Origin: Hirundichthys speculiger
Lineage: Eukaryota > Chordata > Actinopteri > Beloniformes > Exocoetidae
Direction of reading: 5' to 3'
Length of the DNA stretch: 64,000 bases
NCBI GenBank assembly: GCA_018398805.1
Contig: JAGFBZ010002954.1
Coordinates: 1-64,000 of the forward strand
Part shown: one piece after another, positions 54,001 to 64,000 of the stretch
Layout of the letters: every line of letters begins with the position of its first letter
Position numbering within the stretch: the stretch's first letter is position 1
Notes under the pieces: generated by a model
Databases searched by the model: none
Told to the model about the DNA's origin: nothing
What the model saw: the letters and a program-made list of their open reading frames with translations, nothing else
Made by a program: the position numbers and the translations under genes

Positions 54001-54579
54001 AACAGCTGCTTTACCCAACAGAAACATTACAATCAATAAAATAATAAAGAGGTGTTTACAAACAATGATTAAATTAAATAATTAAAGAGCAGGTGAAAAC
54101 TTACAACTAAAGAAACCAATATTTTCTCACCTTTAATTTAACAAGTTTCTGGGGTTTTCAGTCTGAACTTGAAGTCTGGCTGAAGTCACCTGTTCAGAAT
54201 TCCTTTATTAATCCTTGAGAAGAAACCTCCCATCCGTGTTCCAGTTGGTCCAACATGAACCTTCAACAAACGACACCATGAAACCAAGTCCAAGTACAAC
54301 CAAAGTAACGTGGAGAAGAAGATCATGGACATAGAAATGTTGACGATAACAGATCAGGATCAGATCAGGGTCCAGGGTCAACGGCAGAGTTCTGGGAACT
54401 ACTGATGGAGACCAACCCCAACCCTGTAAACCAGGAAGTGATGGTTAAAAGAACCAACCAAACAACAAACAGCAGCATCACTGCTGAGAAGTCCTGGGAG
54501 GCGCAACAGGAAACATTCTTCTGCATCTCCACAGATGGACCTGAGACGTACTGACTCCTGTCCTGCTGGAGAAGCTGAT
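54001..54579. other. Unique segment
   Basis: AT-rich, with no supported exon. A GATCAGGATCAGATCAGGGT run lies at about 54,351-54,370. Confidence 0.35.
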
Positions 54580-55712
54580 GGAGAAGCTGATGAAGCGTCT
54601 GGTGAAGATGGTGGTGAAGGTGGTGAATGTGTTGAGGTGGTGGTGAAGGTGGTGGAACTGGTGAAGGTGATGGTGAAGGTGGTGGTGAAGGTGATGGAAC
54701 TGGTGAAGGTGGTGAAGCTTCTGATGAAGGTGGTGGTGAAGGTGGTGGTGAAGGTGATGAAAGTGGTGAAAGTGGTGAAGCTTCTGATGAAGGTGGTGGT
54801 GAAGGTGGTGGTGAAGGTGATGGAACTGTTGAAGGTGGTGGTGAATGTGATGGAACTGGTGAAGATGGTGGTGAAGGTGGTGAATGTGTTGAGGTGGTGG
54901 TGAAGGTGGTGGAACTGGTGAAGGTGGTGGTGAAGATGATGGATCTGGTGAAGGTGGTGGTGAAGGTGATGGAACTGTTGAAGGTGGTGGTGAATGTGAT
55001 GGAACTGGTGAAGATGGTGGTGAAGGTGGTGAATGTGTTGGGGGTGGTGAAGGTGGTGGAACTGGTGAAGGTGATGGTGAAGGTGGTGGTGAAGGTGATG
55101 GATCTGGTGAAGATGGTGGTGAAGGTGGTGAATGTGTTGAGGTGGTGGTGAAGGTGGTGGAACTGGTGAAGGTGGTGGTGAAGGTGATGGATCTGGTGAA
55201 GGTGGTGGTGAATGTGATGGATCTGGTGAAGGTGGTGGTGAATGTGATGGAACTGGTGAAGATGGTGGTAAAGTTTGGTGGAACTGGTGAAGGTGGTGGT
55301 GAAGGTGATGGATCTGGTGAAGGTGGTGGTGAATGTGATGGATCTGGTGAAGGTGGTGGTGAATGTGATGGAACTGGTGAAGGTGGTGGTGAAGGTGGTG
55401 GAACTGGTAAAGGTGGTGGTGAAGGTGATGGATCTGGTGAAGGTGGTGGTGAATGTGATGGATCTGGTGAAGGTGGTGGTGAATGTGATGGATCTGGTGA
55501 AGGTGGTGGTGAATGTGTGGAAGGTGAAGGTGGTGGTGAAGGTGTGGTGGAACTGGTGAAGGTGGTGGTGAAGGTGGTGGAACTGTTGAAGGTGGTGGTG
55601 AAGGTGGTGGTGTGGTTGAAGGTGGTGGAACTGGTGAAGGTGGTGGTGAAGGTGATGGAACTGGTGAAGGTGGTGGTGAAGGTGATGGAACTGGTGAAGA
55701 CGTGGGCAGCAA
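54580..55712 (+). repeat. GGTGAAGGTGGT minisatellite with 30-42-bp higher-order units
   Basis: Built from GGTGAAGGTGGT, GGTGAAGGTGAT and GGAACT/GGATCT spacers. A regular 30-bp unit (GATCTGGTGAAGGTGGTGGT plus GAATGTGATG) dominates 55,180-55,520. Long minus-strand His/Pro/Ser/Thr-rich frames (up to 480 codons) and plus-strand Gly/Glu or Val/Lys-rich frames are by-products of the repeat. Confidence 0.95.
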
Positions 55713-55737
55713 AACAGTGAATTTGTTCTGAGTCTCA

Positions 55738-55932
55738 TAGAAACAATTCACAACTAGAAAATCCCGGATTTCTTCCGGATCAGAACCAAAATGAAATAAT
55801 TTCTTCATTTTCACATTTCTGACAACTCCTGAAAATTTCATCTAAATCCATCCATAACTTTAAGAGTTATCTTGAACACAGACAGACAGATAAACGCCGG
55901 TAAAAACAAAACCTCCTTGGCGGAGGTAACAA
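55738..55932 (+). mobile_element. Interspersed-repeat 3' tail (CCTCCTTGGCGGAGG type)
   Basis: Reads TTTCATCTAAATCCATCCAT, ACTTTAAGAGTTAT, ACAGACAGACAGATAAACGC and ACCTCCTTGGCGGAGGTAAC. This tail is familiar from many fish genomic copies. I believe it belongs to a non-LTR element but cannot name it without a library. CCTCC-TTGGC-GGAGG is a small hairpin. Confidence 0.5.
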
Positions 55933-55954
55933 TTTTTTTTCTTGCTACTAATTG

Positions 55955-56112
55955 ACTTAAAGGTTTTTTCTCCCACTAGGGGAGTTTTAAACTTTCCATT
56001 TTCTTTTATCAGGATTTAATATTCTAAAGTTTGTTGATGAAGTTTTATCTGTCTCTGAAAAGCTCCTGGAGACAACTGGCATTGTAATAGATGTTATACA
56101 AATAAAGTCTTC
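55955..56112 (+). mobile_element. LINE/SINE-type 3' tail relic
   Basis: TTTTTTCTCCCACTAGGGGA, then GAGACAACTGGCATTGTAAT and ATACAAATAAAGTCTTCTC follow the pattern of the widespread fish 3' tail ending TATATAAATAAA. The same tail in reverse ends the LINE relic at 9,199. Confidence 0.5.
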
Positions 56113-56762
56113 TCAAGATATTTTACACAGAAAAGAAGTTGACAGAGTAAATTATAATCCAGCTGTGCAGCAGGACACGACATCAGCTCAGCAATTAGAG
56201 AGGAAGCAGTTGTCCTCTCCTCATATCGTTGCATCATCTTAGAGACGCTCCCCAGAGAGTCAAACAATAAAACCGTCTAATCTGATCAGAGGACGGGTGA
56301 TGTCCTCCGCTCTGATGAAACAGTCTTTTGTAATGAAGATGTCAGTCACTCTTCCTTTTCATTGCTTCATTTCCTGTTGTTTCATCAACTTCATTAACTG
56401 CAGGAGAAGGAAAATCCCCAAATAACTGCAGCAGCTTTTCTTAACTGAAGGAAATCAAAGCTTCTCTTTTATCAGATAAGCTAAAAAAAGAAGAAAGAAC
56501 GGGGAACTTTTCTCCTCAGACGTGATAACCTCTGATTATCAGGAGGTTTCTGGTCACTTCACTGTTGGACTTTCTGTAACTGTGAAGAAACTGTAAACTT
56601 CCTGATAAACTGTGTCTGCTTGATGAAAGATCAAAGGAACCACAAGGAATGTTGGCAAACCACCAGAAACCAGTCAGAGCCTGGACCTGTTGTGAAACCT
56701 GAAACTGGAGCTGATTTGATCCACAGAGTCACTGACAAGCTGAGACAGGAGCTGAACTGATG
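56113..56762. other. Unique segment
   Basis: AT-rich sequence without a supported gene, exon or RNA feature. Confidence 0.4.
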
Positions 56763-59700
56763 ACGGTCAGTAGAGGAACTACAGCATCTAGTGACCAATA
56801 GAGGAACAGCAGCCTCTAGTGGTTAGTAGAGGAACTGCAGCCTCTAGTGGTCAGTAGAGGAACTGCAGCCTCTAGTGGTCAGTAGAGGAAATGCAGCCTC
56901 TAGCGGTCAGTAGAGGAACCGCAGCCTCTAGTGGTCAGTAGAGGAACTGCAGCCTCTAGCGGTCAATACAGCAACTGCAGCCTCTAGTGGTCATTAGAGG
57001 AAATGCAGCATCTAGTGGTCAATAAAGGAACTGCAGCCTCTAGTGGTCAGTAGAGGAACTGCAGCCTCTAGTGGTCAGTAGAGGAACTGCAGCCTCTAGT
57101 GGTCAGTAGAGGAACAGCAGCCTCTAGTGGTCAGTAGAGGAACTGCAGCCTCTAGTGGTCAGTAGAGGAACTGCAGCCTCTAGTAGTCAGTAGAGGAACA
57201 GCAGCATCTAGTGGTCAGTAGAGGAACTGCAGCATCTAGCGGTCAATACAGCAACTGCAGCCTCTAGTGGTCGGTAGAGGAAATGCAGCATCTAGTGGTC
57301 AATAAAGGAACTGCAGCCTCTAGTGGTCAGTAGAGGAACTGCAGCCTCTAGTGGTCAGTAGAGGAACTGCAGCCTCTAGTGGTCAGTAGAGGAACTGCAG
57401 CCTCTAGCAGTTAATACAGCAACTGCAGCCTCTAGTGGTCAGTAGAGGAACTGCACCCTCTAGTGGTCAGTAGAGGAACAGCAGCCTCTAGTGGTCAGTA
57501 GAAGAACTGCACCCTCTAGTGGTCAGTAGAGGAACTGCAGCCTCTAGTGGTCAGTAGAGGAACTGCAGCCTCTAGTGGTCAGTAGAGGAACAGCAGCATC
57601 TAGTGGTCAGTAGAGGAACTGCAGCATCTAGCGGTCAGTAGAGGAACTGCAGCCTCTAGTGGTCAGTAGAGGAACTGCAGCCTCTAGTGGTCAGTAGAGG
57701 AACAGCAGCCTCTAGTGGTCAGTAGAGGAACTGCAGCCTCTAGCGGTCAATACAGCAACTGCAGCCTCTAGTGGTCAGTAGAGGAACTGCAGCCTCTAGT
57801 GGTCAATAAGGAACTGCAGCCTCTAGTGGTCAGTAGAGGAACTGCAGCCTCTAGTGGTCAGTAGAGGAACTGCAGCCTCTAGTGGTCAGTAGAGGAACAG
57901 CAGCCTCTAGTGGTCAGTAGAGGAACTGCAGCCTCTAGCTGTTAATACAGCAACTGCAGCCTCTAGTGGTCAGTAGAGGAACTGCACCCTCTAGTGGTCA
58001 GTAGAGGAACTGCAGCCTCTAGCGGTCAATACAGCAACTGCAGCCTCTAGTGGTCAGTAGAGGAACAGCAGCATCTAGTGGTCAGTACAGGAACTGCATC
58101 CTCTAGTGGTCAGTAGAGGAACAGCAGCCTCTAGTGGTCAGTAGAGGAACTGCAGCCTCTAGCGGTCAATACAGCAACTGCAGCCTCTAGTGGTCAGTAG
58201 AGGAACAGCAGCATAGTGGTCAGTAGAGGAACTGCATCCTCTAGTGGTCAGTAGAGGAACAGCAGCCTCTAGTGGTCAGTACAGGAACAGCAGCATAGTG
58301 GTCAGTAGAGGAACTGCAGCCTCTAGTGGTCAGTAGAGGAACTGCAGCCTCTAGTGGTCAGGACTGCAGCCTCTAGTGGTCAGTAGAGGAACTGCAGCCT
58401 CTAGCGGTCAATAGAGCAACTGCAGCCTCTAGTGGTCAGTAGAGGAACAGCAGCATCTACTGGTCAGTAGAGGAACTGCAGCCTCTAGTGGTCAGTAGAG
58501 GAACTGCAGCCTCTAGTGGTCAGTAGAGGAACTGCACCCTCTAGTGGTCAGTAGAGGAACTGCAGCCTCTAGCGGTCAATACAGCAACTGCAGCCTCTAG
58601 TGGTCAGTAGAGGAACAGCAGCATCTAGTGGTCAGTAGAGGAACTGCATCCTCTAGTGGTCAGTAGAGGAACTGCAGCCTCTAGTGGTCAGTAGAGGGAC
58701 TGCAGCCTCTAGTGGTCAGTAGAGGAACTGCAGCCTCTAGTGGTCAATAGAGCAACTGCAGCCTCTAGTGGTCAGTAGAGGAACTGCAGCCTCTAGTGGT
58801 CAGTAGAGGAACTGCAGCCTCTAGTGGTCAGTAGAGGAACTGCATCCTCTAGTGGTCAGTAGAGGAACTGCACCCTCTAGTGGTCAGTAGAGGAACAGCA
58901 GCCTCTAACGGTTAATAGAGAAATTGCAGCCTCTTGTGGTTGGTAGAAGAACTGCAGCCTCTAGTGGTCAGTAGAGGAACTGCAGCCTCTAGTGGTCAGT
59001 AGAGGAACTGCCGCCTCTAGCGGTCAATAGAACAACTGCAGCCTCTAGTGGTCAGTAGAGGAACAGCACCATCTAGTGGTCAGTAGAGGAACGGCACCCT
59101 CTAGTGGTCAGTAGAGGAAATGCAGCATCTAGTGGTCAATAGAGGAACTGCAGCCTCTAGTGGTCAATAGAGCAACTGCAGCCTCTAGTGGTCAGTAGAG
59201 GAACTGCAGCCTCTAGTGCTCAGTAGAGGAACAGCAGCATCTAGTGGTCAGTAGAGGAACTGCAGCCTCTAGTGGTCAGTAGAGGAACTGCAGCCTCTAG
59301 TGGTCAGTAGAGGAACTGCAGCATCTAGTGGTCAATAGAGCAACTGCAGCCTCTAGTGGTCAGTAGAGGAACTGCAGCCTCTAGTGGTCAGTAGAGGAAC
59401 TGCAGCCTCTAGTGGTCAGTAGAGGAAACTGCAGCCTCTAGTGGTCAGTAGAGGAACTGCAGCCTCTAGTGGTCAGTAGAGGAACTGCAGCCTCTAGTGG
59501 TCAGTAGAGGAACTGCAGCCTCTAGTGGTCAGTAGAGGAACTGCAGCATAGTGGTCCTCTAGTGGTCAGAGGAACTGCAGCCTCTAGTGGTCAGTAGAGA
59601 ACTGCAGCTCTAGTGGTCAGTAGAGGAACTGCAGCCTCTAGTGGTCAGTAGAGGAACGCAGCCTCTAGTGGTCAGTAGAGGAACTGCAGCCTCTAGTGGT

Positions 59701-62700
59701 CAGTAGAGGAACTGCAGCCTCTAGTGGTCAGTAGAGGAACTGCAGCCTCTAGTGGTCAGTAGAACTGCAGCAGCAAGTGTCAGTAGAGGAACTGCAGCCT
59801 CTAGTGGTCAATAGAGGAACTGCAGCCTCTAGTGGTCAGTAGAGGAACTGCAGCCTCTAGTGGTCAGTAGAGGAACTGCAGCCTCTAGCGGTCAATAGAG
59901 CAACTGCAGCCTCTAGTGGTCAGTAGAGGAACTGCAGCTCTAGTGGTCAGTAGAGGAACTGCAGCCTCTAGTGGTCAGTAGAGGAACTGCAGCCTCTAGT
60001 GGTCAGTAGAGGAACTGCAGCCTCTAGTGGTCAGTAGAGGAACAGCAGCCTCTAGTGGTCAGTAGAGGAACTGCAGCCTCTAGTGGTCGGTAGAGGAACT
60101 GCAGCCTCTAGTGGTCAGTAGAGGAACTGCAGCCTCTAGTGGTCAGTAGAGGAACTGCAGCCTCTAGTGGTCAGTAGAGGAACTGCAGCCTCTAGTGGTC
60201 AGTAGAGGAACTGCAGCCTCTAGTGGTCAGTAGAGGAACTGCAGCCTCTAGTGGTCAGTAGAGGAACTGCAGCTCTAGTGGTCAGTAGAGGAACTGCAGC
60301 CTCTAGTGGTCAGTAGAGGAACTGCAGCCTCTAGTGGTCAGTAGAGGAACTGCAGCCTCTAGTGGTCAGTAGAGGAACTGCAGCAGTCTAGTGGTCAGTA
60401 GAGGAACTGCAGCCTCTAGTGGTCAGTAGAGGAACTGCAGCCTCTAGTGGTCAGTAGAGGAACTGCAGCCTCTAGTGGTCAGTAGAGGAAACTGCAGCCT
60501 CTAGTGGTCAGTAGAGGAACTGCAGCCTCTAGTGGTCAGTAGAGGAACTGCAGCCTAGTGGTCAGTAGAGGAACTGCAGCCTCTAGTGGTCGGTAGAGGA
60601 AACTGCAGCCTCTAGTGGTCAGTAGAGGAACTGCAGCCTCTAGTGGTCAGTAGAGGAACTGCAGCCTCTAGTGGTCAGTAGAGGAACTGCAGCCTCTAGT
60701 GGTCAGTAGAGGAACTGCAGCCTCTAGTGGTCAGTAGAGGAACTGCAGCCTCTAGTGGTCAGTAGAGGAACTGCAGCCTCTAGTGGTCAGTAGAGGAACT
60801 GCAGCCTCTAGTGGTCAGTAGAGGAACTGCAGCCTCTAGTGGTCAGTAGAGGAACTGCAGCCTCTAGTGGTCAGTAGAGGAACTGCAGCCTCTAGTGGTC
60901 AGTAGAGGAACTGCAGCCTCTAGTGGTCAGTAGAGGAACTGCAGCCTCTAGTGGTCAGTAGAGGAACTGCAGCCTCTAGTGGTCAGTAGAGGAACTGCAG
61001 CCTCTAGTGGTCAGTAGAGGAACTGCAGCCTCTAGTGGTCAGTAGAGGAACTGCAGCCTCTAGTGGTCAGTAGAGGAACTGCAGCCTCTAGTGGTCAGTA
61101 GAGGAACTGCAGCCTCTAGTGGTCAGTAGAGGAACTGCAGCCTCTAGTGGTCAGTAGAGGAACTGCAGCCTCTAGTGGTCAGGTAGAGGAACTGCAGCCT
61201 CTAGTGGTCGGTAGAGGAACTGCAGCCTCTAGTGGTCAGTAGAGGAACTGCAGCTCTAGTGGTCAGTAGAGGAACTGCAGCCTCTAGTGGTCAGTAGAGG
61301 AACTGCAGCCTCTAGTGGTCGGTAGAGGAAACTGCAGCCTCTAGTGGTCAGTAGAGGAACTGCAGCCTCTAGTGGTCAGTAGAGGAACTGCAGCCTCTAG
61401 TGGTCAGAGTAGAGGAACTGCAGCCTCTAGTGGTCAGTAGAGGAACTGCAGCCTCTAGTGGGTCAGTAGAGGAACTGCAGCCTCTAGTGGTCAGGTAGAG
61501 GAACTGCAGCCTCTAGTGGTCAGTAGAGGAACTGCAGCCTCTAGTGGTCAGTAGAGGAACTGCAGCCTCTAGTGGTCGGTAGAGGAACTGCAGCTCTAGT
61601 GGTCAGTAGAGGAACTGCAGCTCTAGTGGGTCAGTAGAGGAACTGCAGCCTCTAGTGGTCAGTAGAGGAACTGCAGCCTCTAGTGGTCAGTAGAGGAACT
61701 GCCCTCTAGTGGTCGGTAGAGGAACTGCAGCCTCTAGTGGTCAGTAGAGGAACTGCAGCCTCTAGTGGTCAGTAGAGGAACTGCAGCCTCTAGTGGTCAG
61801 TAGAGGAACTGCAGCCTCTAGTGGTCAGTAGAGGAACTGCAGCCTCTAGTGGTCGGTAGAGGAACTGCAGCCTCTAGTGGTCAGTAGAGGAACTGCAGTC
61901 TAGTGGTCAGTAGAGGAACTGCCTCTAGGTCGGTAGAGAACTGCAGCCTCTAGTGGTCAGTAGAGGAACTGCAGCCTCTAGTGGTCAGTAGAGGAACTGC
62001 AGCCTCTAGTGGTCAGTAGAGGAACTGCAGCCTCTAGTGGTCGGTAGAGGAACTGCAGCCTCTAGTGGTCGGTAGAGGAACTGCAGCCTCTAGTGGTCGG
62101 TAGAGGAACTGCAGCCCTCTAGTGGTCGGTAGAGGAACTGCAGCCTCTAGTGGTCAGTAGAGGAACTGCAGCCTCTAGTGGTCAGTAGAGGAACTGCAGC
62201 CTCTAGTGGTCGTAGAGGAACTGCAGCCTCTAGTGGTCAGTAGAGGAACTGCAGCCTCTAGTGGTCAGTAGAGGAACTGCAGCCTCTAGTGGTCAGTAGA
62301 GGAACTGCAGCCTCTAGTGGTCAGTAGAGGAACTGCAGCCTCTAGTGGTCAGTAGAGGAACTGCAGCCTCTAGTGGTCAGTAGAGGAACTGCAGCCTCTA
62401 GTGGTCAGTAGAGGAACTGCAGCCTCTAGTGGTCAGTCTAGTAGAGGAACTGCAGCCTCTAGTGGTCAGTAGAGGAACTGCAGCCTCTAGTGGTCAGTAG
62501 AGGAACTGCAGCCTCTAGTGGTCAGTAGAGGAACTGCAGCCTCTAGTGGTCAGTAGAGAGGAACTGCAGCCTCTAGTGGTCGTAGAGGAACTGCAGCCTC
62601 TAGTGGTCGGTAGAGGAACTGCAGCTCTAGTGGTCAGTAGAGGAACTGCAGCCTCTAGTGGTCAGTAGTGGAACTGCAGCCTCTAGTGGTCAGTAGAGGA

Positions 62701-63523
62701 ACTGCAGCCTCTAGAGGAGCAGCCTCTAGTGGTCAGTAGAGGAACTGCAGCCTCTAGTGGTCGGTAGAGGAACTGCAGCCTCTAGTGGTCAGTAGAGGAA
62801 CTGCAGCCTCTAGTGTAGTAGAGGAACTGCAGCCTCTAGTGGTCAGTAGAGGAACTGCAGCCTCTAGGGTCAGTAGAGGAACTGCAGCCTCTAGTGGTCA
62901 GTAGAGGAACTGCAGCCTCTAGTGGTCGCAGCCTCTAGTGGTCCGTAGAGGAACTGCAGCCTCTAGTGGTCAGTCAGTAGAGGAACTGCAGCCTCTAGTG
63001 GTCAGTAGAGGAACTGCAGCCTCTCTAGTGGGTCGGTAGAGGAACTGCAGCCTCTAGTGGTCCAGTAGAGGAACTGCAGCCTCTAGTGGTCAGTAGAGGA
63101 ACTGCAGCTCTAGTGGTCCGTAGAGGAACTGCAGCTCTAGTGGTCAGTAGAGGAACTGCAGCCTCTAGTGGTCAGTAGAGGAACTGCAGCCTCTAGTGGT
63201 CTAGTAGAGGAACTGCAGCCTCTAGTGGTCGGTAGAGGAAACTGCAGCCTCTAGTGGTCAGTAGAGGAATGCAGCCTCTAGTGGTCAGTAGAGGAACTGC
63301 AGCCTCTAGTGGTCAGTAGAGGAACCTGCAGCCTCTAGTGGTCAGTAGGAACTGCAGCCTCTAGTGGTCAGTAGAGGAACTGCAGCCTCTAGTGGTCAGT
63401 AGAGGACCTGCAGCCTCTAGTGGTCAGTAGAGGAACTGCAGCCTCTAGTGGTCCGTAGAGGAACTGCAGCCTCTAGTGGTCCGTAGAGGAACTGCAGCCT
63501 CTAGTGGTCGGTAGAGGAACTGA
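56763..63523 (-). repeat. 28-bp minisatellite family, array 4 (inverted, 6.8 kb)
   Basis: The same 28-bp unit as arrays 1-3 but on the opposite strand: AACTGCAGCCTCTAGTGGTC followed by AGTAGAGG. About 240 copies by length. From 56,763 to about 59,400 it contains multi-unit patterns marked by AACAGCAGC and GCGGTCAATACAGC variants; from 60,660 to 61,180 units are nearly identical; from 61,180 on there are many 1-4-base deletions. Confidence 0.97.
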
Positions 63524-64000
63524 ACTCCTCCTTAGAGTTACGAAATGTAAGATCTTTTTTTTCTATTTAGTGGGGGAAAAAAATCTACTTCTCACCAAAC
63601 AAAATTTTCCAGAAAGTCCTGATTGCAGCAGTTTAAAGTAAATAGTCAATTTTTCAAGAACATTGTCGTATTTTGATTTTGAATTTGTTTTTTTTTTTCA
63701 CAAAGAAAAACATTACAGTTTTTCAAGACAGAGTTTTGATTTTCAAGAAAAGCAAAAAGTTTACAACAAAAGATTTTTAAATATTTTACCAATAAGGCCC
63801 ATTTTAATGAGATTTTCAGTCACAACTTACCAGACAAAAACAGTTTTTACAGTCACATGTAATAAATCAAAAAAATATTAATTTTACTGAAACAGTTACT
63901 GTGAGAAGATCCAGATGTTTTTTTTTTTCTGGCTCTTTATTCCAGATGTTTCAACATCATCAGTCCCAGAAAAAGCAACACAAGTCTGCAGATAAAAGAA
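63524..64000. other. AT-rich unique sequence
   Basis: After the array the sequence is AT-rich with T and A runs (for example 63,690-63,698). A 72-codon plus-strand frame at 63,663 has low complexity and no domain. Nothing called. Confidence 0.4.

Noticed and set aside
54365..55841. Minus-strand frames of 457 and 480 codons rich in His, Pro, Thr and Phe
   Set aside because: Repeat-derived, overlapping in different frames, with low-complexity composition.

Overview
The window reads as vertebrate, most likely teleost fish, nuclear DNA. It has no bacterial gene organisation. It carries intron-containing genes, degraded L2-type LINEs, Tc1/mariner relics and a short Tc1-type MITE, together with two genes of the IER3 (immediate-early response 3 / IEX-1) family. 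By summing my own intervals, roughly 40 kb of the 64 kb is tandem repeat: about thirty arrays from more than twenty unrelated families, with units of 5 to 87 bp. Most long open reading frames here are by-products of stop-free repeat units and are not genes.

Layout. 1-9.2 kb: five minisatellites, two of them telomere-like and G-rich or C-rich, around a LINE endonuclease relic, a possible first exon with a ZNF143-type promoter motif, and a possible minus-strand exon. 9.2-11.35 kb: a minus-strand L2-like LINE relic with a YADD reverse-transcriptase motif, split by a MITE-like insertion. 11.38-14.75 kb: a complete two-exon IER3-like gene whose 1.9-kb intron is almost entirely minisatellite. 15.1-24.1 kb: two arrays of a 28-bp repeat, a Tc1 transposase relic, candidate exons of an unidentified minus-strand gene, a long inverted repeat, a homogeneous 11-bp array and a 365-bp MITE. 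24.5-40.3 kb: further minisatellites, including a 2.9-kb 13-bp array and a 3.8-kb 11-bp array, with promoter-like islands (CRE, CLEAR-type E-box, ETS cluster) and weak exon candidates between them. 40.3-42.7 kb: a second LINE RT relic, then an intronless IER3 gene (184 aa) with an AP-1 site, a TATA-like box and a 3' AU-rich element, then a second MITE. 43.5-55.9 kb: a 3.9-kb G/T-only 51-bp array, one good exon candidate, 22-bp and 43-bp arrays, an 8-bp array with 87-bp higher-order structure, a LINE 3' end and a GGTGAAGG-type array. 56.8-63.5 kb: a 6.8-kb array of the same 28-bp repeat in the opposite orientation.

The well-supported protein-coding content is the IER3-like pair, about 29 kb apart on the plus strand. 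Both have a TGAGTCA (AP-1) element about 150-160 bp upstream of a TATA-like box, as expected for immediate-early genes in the growth-factor/ERK/NF-kB response. All other exon calls rest on splice-site and frame evidence only and are tentative.
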